NCBI GenBank assembly: GCA_024642565.1
Contig: JAHEAV010000012.1
Location: 1 to 64,000, forward strand
Source of the DNA: Erythrobacter sp.
GTDB lineage: Bacteria > Pseudomonadota > Alphaproteobacteria > Sphingomonadales > Sphingomonadaceae
Direction: 5' to 3'
DNA: 64,000 nt
In this document: positions 16,110 to 24,374 of the stretch, in pieces
Layout: the number at the start of each line of letters is the position of its first letter
Numbering within the stretch: position 1 is the stretch's first letter
Program-made: the position numbers and the translations under genes
The notes under the pieces: generated by a model
Databases searched by the model: none
What the model was told of the DNA's origin: nothing
What the model saw: the letters and a program-made list of their open reading frames with translations, nothing else

Positions 16110-16856
16110 TTGTCTATGGGAAAGAAACGACGTCTCGACCAAATGTTGGCGGATCGCGGATTGGCCGAAAGCCGAACGCGGGCGCAGGCACTGGTGATGG
16201 CTGGTTTGGTGTTTAGCGGGGAAACCAAACTGGCCAAACCCGGGCAACAACTGGCAGAAGATGCGCCACTGGAAGTGCGCGGGCGGGACCATCCCTGGGT
16301 CAGCCGCGGGGGGATCAAGCTTGCCCATGCGCTTGACCATTTTGGACTGGATCCGGCAGGCGCGGTGGCGATGGACATTGGCAGTTCGACCGGTGGTTTT
16401 ACCGATGTGCTGCTGACGCGGGGCGCCAGCCATGTTTTTGCGGTCGATAGCGGCACGAACCAGCTTGCCTGGAAATTACGGCAAGACCCCCGTGTGACGG
16501 TGCTGGAACAGACGAGCGCCCGGATACTTACAACGCAGCAAATCAATCGCTCCTGCAATTGGGTGGTGTGCGATGCCTCCTTCATTGCGCTGCATAAAGT
16601 GTTGGAAGTGCCGCTGAAGATTTGTGCGCCTGAATCCCGGTTGGTTGCGTTGATCAAACCGCAATTCGAAGTTGGCCGGGAAGAAGTCGGCAAGGGCGGA
16701 GTGGTTCGCGATTCTGTCTTGCACGAACGGGTGTGCAGCGAAGTCAGCGGCTGGCTGTCCGAAATCGGCTGGACTGTGGAAGGGATAGTCGAAAGCCCGA
16801 TTACCGGACCGGAAGGAAACGTCGAATTTCTCATTTCGGCCTTGCGGGGCATTTAA
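16110..16856 (+). CDS. tlyA: TlyA family rRNA 2'-O-methyltransferase
   Basis: A 248-residue protein with an N-terminal S4 RNA-binding domain (RRLDQMLADRGLAESRTRAQ) and a FtsJ-like Rossmann methyltransferase. SAM motif I is AMDIGSSTGGFTDVLL, and the K-D-K-E type residues appear in VSRGGIKL, VVCDASFI, LIKPQFE and the C-terminal GNVEFL. TlyA methylates 16S and 23S rRNA ribose positions and was originally called hemolysin. TTG at 16110 is chosen because AAAGGA precedes it by six bases; ATG at 16116 in the same frame is the alternative. Confidence 0.93.
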   Translation: MSMGKKRRLDQMLADRGLAESRTRAQALVMAGLVFSGETKLAKPGQQLAEDAPLEVRGRDHPWVSRGGIKLAHALDHFGLDPAGAVAMDIGSSTGGFTDVLLTRGASHVFAVDSGTNQLAWKLRQDPRVTVLEQTSARILTTQQINRSCNWVVCDASFIALHKVLEVPLKICAPESRLVALIKPQFEVGREEVGKGGVVRDSVLHERVCSEVSGWLSEIGWTVEGIVESPITGPEGNVEFLISALRGI

Positions 16857-16977
16857 TATGTCACTGCGAAAGGGGTCAATGCGGGACAGGCGCAAGGCCT
16901 CTGTTGCGCGCCACCGACTGCAAGGCCACTATCATGGCAATGCGAATCATCATGGGTTCAGCGCCTGAGGACGTCGA

Positions 16978-17532
16978 ATGAATGTAATTGCTTCCCGCGG
17001 TCAACTTCGTGCCAGTTTTTTCCGCTGGTCGCTTCTGACAGTGCCCTCGGTAATGCTGGCCGGCTTCCTATCTGGCCGTTTGGCAGGTTCCGGGCCTGGC
17101 AATCCATGGTTCGATGCCTTGGTAAAACCGGACATCTATCCCCCGCCAGCCGCTTTCGGGATTGTCTGGAGCATCCTTTATCTGATGATGGGCATTGCCT
17201 TGGCAATGATCTGTTCGGCGTGGGGTGCCCGGGGGCGCGCCGTTGCGATCACGGTATTTCTCGTGCAGGTGATCCTTAATCTGGCCTGGACTCCGCTGTT
17301 CTTCGGCGCTCATCAGATAAGTTTCGCCTTATACCTCCTTGCGGCGCTGGATGTGATGGTATTGGTGACGATCATCGCATTCTGGCGGGTTCGCAAGCTG
17401 GCAGCGGTGCTACTGGTTCCGTATCTTGCCTGGGTACTCTTCGCGACGGCGCTCAATTACGAATTCCTGCTGTTGAACGGGGAATCTGACGGTGCAAACG
17501 GTGCAAGTTCGTCCCAGCGATTCGAGATTTGA
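16978..17532 (+). CDS. tspO: TspO/MBR family tryptophan-rich sensory protein
   Basis: A 184-residue membrane protein with five predicted helices. It matches the TspO/peripheral benzodiazepine receptor family: NPWFDALVKPDIYPPPAAFGIVWSILYLMMG and NLAWTPLFFGAHQISFAL are the conserved ligand-pocket and loop motifs. Bacterial TspO binds porphyrins and affects stress or photosynthesis-gene regulation. A C-terminal 20-residue polar tail extends past the last helix. It is followed closely by ubiK, recO and leuB on the same strand. Confidence 0.94.
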   Translation: MNVIASRGQLRASFFRWSLLTVPSVMLAGFLSGRLAGSGPGNPWFDALVKPDIYPPPAAFGIVWSILYLMMGIALAMICSAWGARGRAVAITVFLVQVILNLAWTPLFFGAHQISFALYLLAALDVMVLVTIIAFWRVRKLAAVLLVPYLAWVLFATALNYEFLLLNGESDGANGASSSQRFEI

Positions 17533-17569
17533 TCTTGCCGAAGCCGGGTGCGCGCGCCACATAGCCACC

Positions 17570-17815
17570 ATGCAAAGCCAGAACCCCTTGATCGCCGACT
17601 TCGTCAAACTCGCCAACAGCGCCGCAGGCACGTTTGCGGGAATGACCCGTGAAGCCCGCGAAAGCGCTCGCGAGCGCTTGAAGGAAGCCATGGGCGGTCT
17701 CGAATTCGTCAGCCGCGAAGAATTCGATGCAGTGAAAGATATGGCCGCCAAGGCACGAGAAGAAAACGAGAAATTGGCAGAAAGACTCGCTGCAATCGAA
17801 GCGAAATTGAAGTAA
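17570..17815 (+). CDS. ubiK: UbiK-type ubiquinone biosynthesis accessory factor
   Basis: An 81-residue protein of the BMFP/YqiC family. It has an amphipathic N-terminus (NPLIADFVKLANSAAGTFAGM) and a C-terminal coiled coil (VSREEFDAVKDMAAKAREENEKLAERLAAIEAKL). E. coli UbiK binds UbiJ and lipids and is needed for efficient aerobic ubiquinone synthesis. The length and the VSREEFD motif fit the family. The ATG at 17570 is used because the conserved region begins right there; longer frames overlap tspO. Confidence 0.9.
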   Translation: MQSQNPLIADFVKLANSAAGTFAGMTREARESARERLKEAMGGLEFVSREEFDAVKDMAAKAREENEKLAERLAAIEAKLK

Positions 17816-17898
17816 CACTTTCTTGCCGCGTGGCGCCAGAAGGTTTGGCGTTTTCAAGTCCCTTTGCGCCTTTGCGTAACTCATCCTAGACCAGTCCG

Positions 17899-18507
17899 AT
17901 GCAGCTCCGCGCTCCCGCCATCCTACTGTCCGCCAGACCGCATGGCGAAACCGCGGTAATTGTCCGTATGCTGACCGAACAGGAAGGTCTGGTCGCGGGA
18001 TATGTCGCGGGCGGACGGGGACGAAATTTGCGCCCCGTCGTGATCCCCGGCAATCGGGTTGCGGTTGATCTGCGTTCAAAATCCGACAGCCAATTGCCCT
18101 TTGCAACTTTGGAACTTGTGCAGAGCCGTGGGCCATGGCTTTCTGAACCCCTGCCGGCGGCGGCGATTTCATGGGTATGCGCGCTCAGTGCCACGGTTTT
18201 GCCGGAGAGGAATTCCTATCCGGGCCTCTATCTGGCCTTGTCCGCATTGCTCGATGCCATATGCCAGGCGCCTTCTGCGCGGGGGTGGGCAGAGGCGCTG
18301 GTCGCCTACGAAATACTGCTTTTGCGCGAACTTGGTTATGGCGGCGGGCCGCGACCGGCGGCTGGTGATTTTGCGGCGACCCTTGCTGCATTCGAGGCCT
18401 TGGCAGAGCCGATCCATCACTACCTGCTTGCCGACCGCAAAGGCGATGTTATGGCGGCGCGCGCCTTGCTGGGAAACCGGCTGGCGCGGATGAATGACCA
18501 GGGATAG
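17899..18507 (+). CDS. recO: DNA repair protein RecO
   Basis: A 202-residue RecO protein, which loads RecA on SSB-coated single-stranded DNA in the RecFOR pathway. The N-terminal OB-fold opens with APAILLSARPHGETAVIVRMLTEQEGLVAGYVAGGRG, a close match to the family signature. The C-terminal helical domain includes LLRELGYGGG. It is about 40 residues shorter than E. coli RecO, as seen in other alphaproteobacterial members. It is five bases upstream of leuB. Confidence 0.93.
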   Translation: MQLRAPAILLSARPHGETAVIVRMLTEQEGLVAGYVAGGRGRNLRPVVIPGNRVAVDLRSKSDSQLPFATLELVQSRGPWLSEPLPAAAISWVCALSATVLPERNSYPGLYLALSALLDAICQAPSARGWAEALVAYEILLLRELGYGGGPRPAAGDFAATLAAFEALAEPIHHYLLADRKGDVMAARALLGNRLARMNDQG

Positions 18508-18511
18508 CTGC

Positions 18512-19570
18512 ATGAGAATCGCGATATTAGCAGGCGACGGGATCGGGCCGGAAGTAACGCGCGAAGCTGTGCGCGTGATCCAAACGCTCGATTTGCCTGG
18601 ACTAACCCTGGTGGAGGGCGATGTTGGCGCTGCGGCCTACAAGACGCAGCGCCATCCGCTTCCGGTTGAAACACTGGAAATGGTGAAATCCTGCGATGCG
18701 GCGTTGTTCGGAGCGGTGGGTGATCCTGCCTGCGACCATCTGGAGCGGCACCTGCGCCCGGAACAGGCCGTATTGGGCCTGCGCGCGGAACTTGGTCTGT
18801 TTGCAAATTTGCGCCCTGCGACCACCTTTGCGGGCCTTGAAGGCATGTCGGCACTGCGCCCCGAGATTGCGCGCCAGATCGATTTGCTGATCGTCCGCGA
18901 GCTTAATGGCGATGTCTATTTCGGCGAAAAGGGAATGCGCACCACGGCTGACGGGCGGCGCGAAGGGTGGGATATGATGTCCTATGCCGAAGATGAGGTT
19001 CGCCGCATTGCCCATGCCGGGTTCCGCGCGGCGCAGTCCCGCAGGCAGCGGCTGACCAGCGTGGACAAGGCCAATGTTCTGGAAACCAGCCAGTTGTGGC
19101 GCGATGTGGTGAGTGAAGTTGCCGCAGAATATCCTGATGTGACGCTGGACCATCTCTATGTCGACAATGCCGCGATGCAGCTGGTGCGCGCGCCCGGCCA
19201 GTTTGACGTTATCGTGACCGGCAATCTGTTCGGCGATATTCTGTCCGATCAGGCCAGCATGTGCGTTGGTTCGATCGGCCTGCTTGCCAGCGCATCGCTT
19301 GGTAATCGCCAGACGCAATTCGGAACGTTCGGGCTCTACGAACCGATCCACGGCAGTGCGCCCGATATTGCCGGGCAGGGCAGAGCCAATCCGATGGCGG
19401 CAATTCTCAGTGCTGCCATGATGCTGCGCCACAGTTTCAGCCGTGAAGCGGAAGCCGTCCGGATAGAGGCAGCGGTTGCCAGCGCGCTTGCCGCCGGTGT
19501 TCACGGCAGTGATCTTGGCGGTACTTTTGGAACAGCCGCCATCGGCGATGCTGTGCTTGAACGGCTATAA
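18512..19570 (+). CDS. leuB: 3-isopropylmalate dehydrogenase
   Basis: A 352-residue NAD-dependent beta-decarboxylating dehydrogenase of leucine biosynthesis. It has the family start [19 protein letters not shown], the substrate arginines in [22 protein letters not shown], Tyr and Lys in [12 protein letters not shown] and [12 protein letters not shown], and the metal-binding aspartates in [30 protein letters not shown] is the NAD-binding signature. The ATG at 18512 follows a GGGA; leuC and leuD are not in the window. Confidence 0.97.
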   Translation: MRIAILAGDGIGPEVTREAVRVIQTLDLPGLTLVEGDVGAAAYKTQRHPLPVETLEMVKSCDAALFGAVGDPACDHLERHLRPEQAVLGLRAELGLFANLRPATTFAGLEGMSALRPEIARQIDLLIVRELNGDVYFGEKGMRTTADGRREGWDMMSYAEDEVRRIAHAGFRAAQSRRQRLTSVDKANVLETSQLWRDVVSEVAAEYPDVTLDHLYVDNAAMQLVRAPGQFDVIVTGNLFGDILSDQASMCVGSIGLLASASLGNRQTQFGTFGLYEPIHGSAPDIAGQGRANPMAAILSAAMMLRHSFSREAEAVRIEAAVASALAAGVHGSDLGGTFGTAAIGDAVLERL

Positions 19571-19574
19571 TCCC

Positions 19575-20669
19575 ATGACCCTGAAACTTGCGATCATTCT
19601 GCCTACGCTTGACGAGCGTGAGAATCTGGCTCCGCTGGTGGCGCGGCTCGAAGCGGCGCTCGGCCCGGACGGCTGGGAAGCGATTTTTGTCGATGATGAC
19701 AGTGCCGATGGTACCGCTGATGCCGCCCGCGATCTGGCACTGGCAGACAGCCGGATCCGCATCATCCACCGGATCGGAAGGCGCGGGCTTGCCTCTGCCG
19801 CGATTGAGGGATTCTGCGCGACTGCCGCGCCATTTGCAGCGGTGATGGATGCCGATCACCAACACGATCCGGTTCTGCTCAAGGCGATGCTCGACGCCGT
19901 CGAATCGGGTGAATGCGATATTGCGGTCGCCTCGCGCTTTGTCGAAGGTGGCAGTGCCGCTGGGCTTGCCAATGCCCGCCGCGAGCAGGGCTCGAACCTG
20001 GCCAATCGTCTGGCACGGCGGCTTACCGGGGTGACTTTAAGCGATCCGATGAGCGGATATTTCCTCACCCGGACCACCACGGTCCGTGCGCTGGCGCCGC
20101 GCCTTTCGGGCATCGGTTTCAAGATATTGCTCGATATTCTTGCCACTTCGAACCCGCCGCTGATTGTGCGTGAGTTTCCGCTGCAATTTGCCACGCGCCG
20201 TGCGGGTGAAAGCAAGCTGGACCGGGCGGTGGCATTCGAATTTCTGGTTGGGCTCTACGAACGCAGTTTTGGCCAGATGGTGCCGACACGCTTTGCCCTG
20301 TTCGGCACGGTCGGTGCGCTGGGCGTGGCTGCGCATATGCTTGTCCTCAGCCTGCTGTTCGTGGTGGCCGGTGAAGGGTTCGCACTGGCCACGGCCATCG
20401 CAACCTTTGCGGCGATGACATTCAACTTCTGGCTTAACAACTGGCTGACCTATCGTGACCAGCGGCTGCGCGGCATGGGTGCTCTGATGGGCGGGTGGCT
20501 TCGTTTCTGCGGTACCTGTTCGGTCGGTGCGTTGGCCAACGTCGCTGTGGCTACCCTGCTGCAGGGACGCGGCGTACATTGGGTGCTGGCCGCGCTGGCG
20601 GGCATAGTAATCGGTTCGGTGTGGAATTATGCCCTGTCGAGCAAATTTGTCTGGGGCCGCTTTCGCTAG
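19575..20669 (+). CDS. Polyprenyl-phosphate mannose/hexose synthase with C-terminal GtrA domain
   Basis: A 364-residue two-domain protein. Residues 1-230 are a GT2 glycosyltransferase of the dolichyl-phosphate mannose synthase type, with LPTLDERENL, FVDDDSADGT and the DXD-like motif VMDADHQHDP, followed by SDPMSGYFLTR. Residues about 240-360 are a GtrA-like four-helix membrane domain (RFALFGTVGALGVAAHM). It would charge undecaprenyl phosphate with a sugar. Its stop overlaps the stop of the convergent GT39/PMT-like gene. The two form a plausible donor-synthesis and transfer pair. Confidence 0.9.
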   Translation: MTLKLAIILPTLDERENLAPLVARLEAALGPDGWEAIFVDDDSADGTADAARDLALADSRIRIIHRIGRRGLASAAIEGFCATAAPFAAVMDADHQHDPVLLKAMLDAVESGECDIAVASRFVEGGSAAGLANARREQGSNLANRLARRLTGVTLSDPMSGYFLTRTTTVRALAPRLSGIGFKILLDILATSNPPLIVREFPLQFATRRAGESKLDRAVAFEFLVGLYERSFGQMVPTRFALFGTVGALGVAAHMLVLSLLFVVAGEGFALATAIATFAAMTFNFWLNNWLTYRDQRLRGMGALMGGWLRFCGTCSVGALANVAVATLLQGRGVHWVLAALAGIVIGSVWNYALSSKFVWGRFR

Positions 20670-21940
20670 CGCCAGCCTTTTAGCCACATCCATTGATTAT
20701 AGCTGTCCGGCCCGGCAAGCGGCGCGGCACTGATGATCGGATAAAACCAGGCGAACATGGCCAAGCTGCCGATCACAACGGCCAGAGGCAGCCAGCGTTT
20801 GCCGTGACGCCAGAGTTCGTCCAGTGCCAGTGCCAGCCCTGCCATCAGAAAGCAGCTGGGCAGGAAGTAATGGTAATAAAACTGGATCGGCTTTGTCGCG
20901 ATGATCCAGAAGCCCAGACTGGCTGCGTAAAATACAAACACAGCCAGCGCGTCCCACCGTTTGCGGAACAGGCCCACCCATCCGCACCACAGCATCGCTG
21001 GCAATCCCAACAGCATGGTCAGGGGATTGCCGATCAGCAGGATGCCGCGCTGTGCCCCGTCAGCCTGTTCGTAAAGATACCAGATCGCCCGCAGATTGAG
21101 GACCCATTGGGGCCAGATGCTCTGGTAGGGATGGGGTTTGACCACACTCCCCTGCAAGGCGTAAATCTTCTGGTGCAGGGCGACAAACCCGCCCAGCTGG
21201 GCAGGGTCTGTAGCCAGAAAGAATGTGGGCAGAAATGTCAGCCAGTACGTCAGGAGCGGTACCGCGCCCAGCCATAGCGCGGCTTCCAGTAAAGTCATTC
21301 CCGGCACCGGAATTCCCCGGCGGCTGAGAAGCAAACGCCGCCGTCCGGCCATCGCACGCATGACCAGAAAACCAAGACCGGGTAGCATTGCCAGCGGGAC
21401 CGCATTCCACTTTGCCCCCATGGCCAGACCCAAAGCCACGCCGGCGATGGCCAGTCTCAGCCGCCCGGTTTCAGGTTGGCGCATGGCACCGGCCAATTGC
21501 CACAACGCCACGGAAAAGAAGCAGACCATGTAAATGTCCAGCATCGCGATCCGCGAATGGACAAATAGCAGGAAATTTGTGGCTATCAGGATGCCCGCTG
21601 TCAGGCTGGCAAATCGCGATTGGTTGGTAAACCACACCGCGCGGCACAAGGAAAATAAAGCTGTCGCCCCGGCGATCAGCGAGAAGAAGCGCCAACCGAG
21701 CGGATTATCGCCGAAAAGTGCAATGCCCGCGCCAATGAATTCCTTGCCGACCAGTGGGTGTTCGCGGTTGAGCCACTGCGTTTCCTCCAGCAGCGCGCGC
21801 GCTGCGGGGAGATAGTGGATTTCATCGAAATAGGGCGCAGAAGGGATGGACAGGCGGATCCAGCACAAGGCCGCAAAGCCCAGCGCCAGCAGGACAGTCC
21901 AGCCAAGCGGATCACGCGGTTGAATCTGTGGTTGGCGCAT
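20666..21940 (-). CDS. GT39 family protein O-mannosyltransferase-like membrane enzyme
   Basis: A 424-residue polytopic protein of the PMT/ArnT superfamily, with about ten membrane helices. The first periplasmic loop carries the catalytic acidic pair in APYFDEIHYLPAARALL, followed by NREHPLVGKEFIG and GWRFFSLIAGA, all typical of dolichyl-phosphate-mannose:protein mannosyltransferases. C-terminal KPIQFYYHYFLPSCF is another family feature. Such enzymes use polyprenyl-phosphate sugars outside the membrane to glycosylate proteins or lipids. The acceptor is unknown. It converges on the GT2-GtrA gene with overlapping stop codons. Confidence 0.88.
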   Translation of the reverse strand: MRQPQIQPRDPLGWTVLLALGFAALCWIRLSIPSAPYFDEIHYLPAARALLEETQWLNREHPLVGKEFIGAGIALFGDNPLGWRFFSLIAGATALFSLCRAVWFTNQSRFASLTAGILIATNFLLFVHSRIAMLDIYMVCFFSVALWQLAGAMRQPETGRLRLAIAGVALGLAMGAKWNAVPLAMLPGLGFLVMRAMAGRRRLLLSRRGIPVPGMTLLEAALWLGAVPLLTYWLTFLPTFFLATDPAQLGGFVALHQKIYALQGSVVKPHPYQSIWPQWVLNLRAIWYLYEQADGAQRGILLIGNPLTMLLGLPAMLWCGWVGLFRKRWDALAVFVFYAASLGFWIIATKPIQFYYHYFLPSCFLMAGLALALDELWRHGKRWLPLAVVIGSLAMFAWFYPIISAAPLAGPDSYNQWMWLKGWR

Positions 21941-22015
21941 TGCACTGTGCCAATAGGCAGCCGCGCGACCGCCGACAAGCAGGAACGCGCCCGAAAGCCC
22001 CGGAAAGCAGGGGAT

Positions 22016-22408
22016 TCAGCCGGTTTGTGCCGCCCGGCGTTCCAGCCACAGCAACCGCGCAACCATCGGCAGCAGACCAATGGACGCGGTGAGGCCGATA
22101 ATCAGCACCCACGGCATCGGGCGCATACCGACTGCGCGGGCGCGGGGCAGGATCAGGAACACCGCAATGCCGAGCGAGAATATCAAATCGTACCACACCT
22201 GCACGCCCCACAGATTTGCGGAATGATTGACGATGAAACCTATCGGCCCTTCCGCCCAGATCGTTACCGCGGTGAAGCCGAGAAAACCCCCGCCAAGCAT
22301 AGCCGGGAGTACAGGCGAATCGCTCACATTTCGCGCAAATGCGAAATAGATCACCATCAAGACTGCGGCGATGCCGCCTGCAAGAAACAGAATTTCGGTG
22401 GGAAGCAT
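22016..22408 (-). CDS. Small four-helix membrane protein, hypothetical
   Basis: A 130-residue hydrophobic protein with four predicted transmembrane helices: LFLAGGIAAVLMVIYFAF, an internal helix around GGGFLGFTAVTIW, LIFSLGIAVFLIL and VLIIGLTASIGLLPMVAR. It contains a conserved-looking loop NHSANLWGVQVWYDL. It is divergent from a TetR regulator, and two TetR-type operators lie in the 83-base intergenic region, so it is the likely repression target. No function is recognised. Confidence 0.75.
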   Translation of the reverse strand: MLPTEILFLAGGIAAVLMVIYFAFARNVSDSPVLPAMLGGGFLGFTAVTIWAEGPIGFIVNHSANLWGVQVWYDLIFSLGIAVFLILPRARAVGMRPMPWVLIIGLTASIGLLPMVARLLWLERRAAQTG

Positions 22409-22438
22409 TCGTAGTCTCCTCTCAGGCCAGTGCCCTTA

Positions 22439-22454
22439 TGTAGCAACTGCTACA
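22439..22454. promoter_or_regulatory. TetR-type operator, copy 1
   Basis: TGTAGCAACTGCTACA is a perfect 6+4+6 inverted repeat (TGTAGC/GCTACA), preceded by TTA. An identical-arm copy lies 28 bases away. It sits between the divergent hypothetical membrane gene and the tetR gene. Confidence 0.75.
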
Positions 22455-22466
22455 CTTGTGCCATTA

Positions 22467-22482
22467 TGTAGCGCCCGCTACA
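22467..22482. promoter_or_regulatory. TetR-type operator, copy 2
   Basis: TGTAGCGCCCGCTACA repeats the arms TGTAGC/GCTACA with a different four-base centre. It ends nine bases before the tetR start codon, so it is well placed for autorepression. Confidence 0.75.
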
Positions 22483-22491
22483 AGCCCCTAA

Positions 22492-23037
22492 ATGAGCAAA
22501 GCTGCACTCGATCGCCAATCCATGCTGACGGCCATGGCTGCGCATGTGATGCTGAATGGTCTGGCAAACGCCAGTCTCCGCCCGCTGGCAAAGGCGGCAG
22601 GGACCAGTGACCGGATGCTGATTTATCATTTCGGCAACAAGGAAGGGGTCATCGCCGCGCTGCTCGATTTTCTGGCAGAAGCCTATATCGGAACGCTTGA
22701 TAACGTGCTGCCTGACGGGCGCCAGCTTAGCCGGGCTGAGTATCTGGACCAGCTTTCCCGGCACACGCGCGGGCCAGCGTTTCAGCCTTATGCGGCGCTG
22801 TGGTGGGACATCGTTTCCGGCGCGGCGCGGGGCAATGCTTCCTATCGTGAAAGCGCGGGCCGGGTGATGGCCAAGATGCTGGCTTTTGTGGAAAGCCACG
22901 CACCGGTCGGCGATGCAGATCCCGCCGCAACCGCACGTTTCATGCTGACCCTGATCGAAGGGGCGCAGATGCTTGATGCGATAGGGTGCAGCGATATTGC
23001 CGATCTCGCGCTTGCCCGCGCCTTTTGTGCCGACTAA
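22492..23037 (+). CDS. TetR/AcrR family transcriptional regulator
   Basis: A 181-residue regulator with the N-terminal TetR helix-turn-helix: ANASLRPLAKAAGTSDRMLIYHFGNKEGVIAALLDF. The C-terminal ligand domain is helical and not specific. No clear Shine-Dalgarno precedes the ATG, and the nearest operator ends nine bases upstream. Divergent orientation and twin operators indicate control of itself and of the 130-residue membrane protein; metZ starts 29 bases downstream and could be co-transcribed. Confidence 0.9.
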   Translation: MSKAALDRQSMLTAMAAHVMLNGLANASLRPLAKAAGTSDRMLIYHFGNKEGVIAALLDFLAEAYIGTLDNVLPDGRQLSRAEYLDQLSRHTRGPAFQPYAALWWDIVSGAARGNASYRESAGRVMAKMLAFVESHAPVGDADPAATARFMLTLIEGAQMLDAIGCSDIADLALARAFCAD

Positions 23038-23066
23038 GCAGCGGCCACTATGCAAAAGACCCAATC

Positions 23067-24275
23067 ATGAAAAAGACCAGCGGAATGGACCGGGCCGTGA
23101 CCGGCAAATGGCGCCCTGCCACCCAGGCGGTGCGCGGCGGCACCTGGCGCAGCGAACATGGCGAAACCAGCGAAGCGCTGTTTCTGACCAGCGGTTATAC
23201 TTACGATGATGCGGCCACTGTTGCCGCACGTTTTGCCGGCGAAGCGGAAGGGATGACCTATTCCCGCCTGCAGAACCCGACCGTGGCCATGCTGGAAGAA
23301 CGCATTGCCTTGATGGAAGGGGCAGAGGCCTGCCGCGCTCAGGCAAGCGGGATGGCGGCGATGACTGCGGCCTTGTTGTGCCAATTGTCGGCAGGCGATC
23401 ATGTGGTGGCCGCGCGCGCTGCATTCGGTTCATGCCGCTGGTTGGTGGATCATCTCCTGCCGCGCTTCGGGATTGAAACCAGCGTGATTGACAGCGCTGA
23501 TGATGACGCGTGGGAAGCGGCAATCCGGCCGAACACAAAGGTGTTCTTCTTCGAGAGTCCGGCCAATCCCACCCTCGACATTGTCGATATTGCCCATGTT
23601 TGCGGCATTGCCAGGGCAAACGGTATTACCAGTGTGGTCGATAATGCGTTTTGTTCACCAGTGCTGCAGCGGCCGCTCGAATTTGGTGCCGATGTCGTTG
23701 CCTATTCCGCGACCAAGTTGATGGACGGGCAGGGCCGCGTGCTTGCCGGTGCCGTCTGCGGGACTGAGCAATGGGTCAACGAAATGCTGTTGCCATTCCA
23801 GCGTAACACGGGGCCGAATATCTCGCCCTTTAACGCGTGGGTGGTGCTGAAAGGCCTGGAAACCCTGTCCCTTCGCGCGCACCAGCAAAGCGAGAACGCG
23901 CTCAAGCTGGGGCAGTTCATGGAAGGCCGCGTACCCGTGATGCTCCATCCGGGTCTGCCCAGCCACCCGCGGCATGAACTTGCCATGCGCCAGATGGATG
24001 CCTGCGGCCCGATTTTCAGCTTCATCGTGGATGGAGGGCGGGCTCAGGCCCATGCCATTCTCGACGCTTTGGAACTGATCGATATCTCCAACAATATCGG
24101 CGATGCACGCAGCCTGATGTGCCACCCTGCCAGCACAACCCATGCCAGCATGGGGGAAGAAGCCCGTGCTGAAATGGGCGTGGCCGAAGGGATGTTGCGG
24201 ATCAATGTCGGGCTGGAAGACGTCGATGATCTGATCGAGGATATGGACCGCGCGCTGAAAATTGCAGGGCTATAG
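23067..24275 (+). CDS. metZ: O-succinylhomoserine sulfhydrylase
   Basis: A 402-residue Cys/Met-metabolism PLP enzyme. It makes homocysteine from O-succinylhomoserine and sulfide. Typical features are the start region TQAVRGGTWRSEHGETSEALFLTSGYTYDDA, YSRLQNPTVAMLEERIALMEGAEA, the PLP aspartate in VVDNAFCSP, the PLP lysine in AYSATKLMDGQGRVLAG, and the end SVGLE-like INVGLEDVDDLIEDM. The ATG at 23067 opens the conserved region; longer frames overlap tetR. Confidence 0.93.
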   Translation: MKKTSGMDRAVTGKWRPATQAVRGGTWRSEHGETSEALFLTSGYTYDDAATVAARFAGEAEGMTYSRLQNPTVAMLEERIALMEGAEACRAQASGMAAMTAALLCQLSAGDHVVAARAAFGSCRWLVDHLLPRFGIETSVIDSADDDAWEAAIRPNTKVFFFESPANPTLDIVDIAHVCGIARANGITSVVDNAFCSPVLQRPLEFGADVVAYSATKLMDGQGRVLAGAVCGTEQWVNEMLLPFQRNTGPNISPFNAWVVLKGLETLSLRAHQQSENALKLGQFMEGRVPVMLHPGLPSHPRHELAMRQMDACGPIFSFIVDGGRAQAHAILDALELIDISNNIGDARSLMCHPASTTHASMGEEARAEMGVAEGMLRINVGLEDVDDLIEDMDRALKIAGL

Positions 24276-24374
24276 TCCATCGCTAAAGGCGCGGCCAAAG
24301 CTGCGGCGATTTAATGGCTTGCCAATATCTATCATAGGGTTACTCCTGCGCGCCGTACGGTAGCAGGGGGTATT

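Noticed and set aside
23050-23070. A six-codon ORF (MQKTQS) ending over the metZ start codon
   Set aside because: The ATGA overlap is suggestive of a leader, but there is no ribosome-binding site and no attenuator structure; chance is likely.
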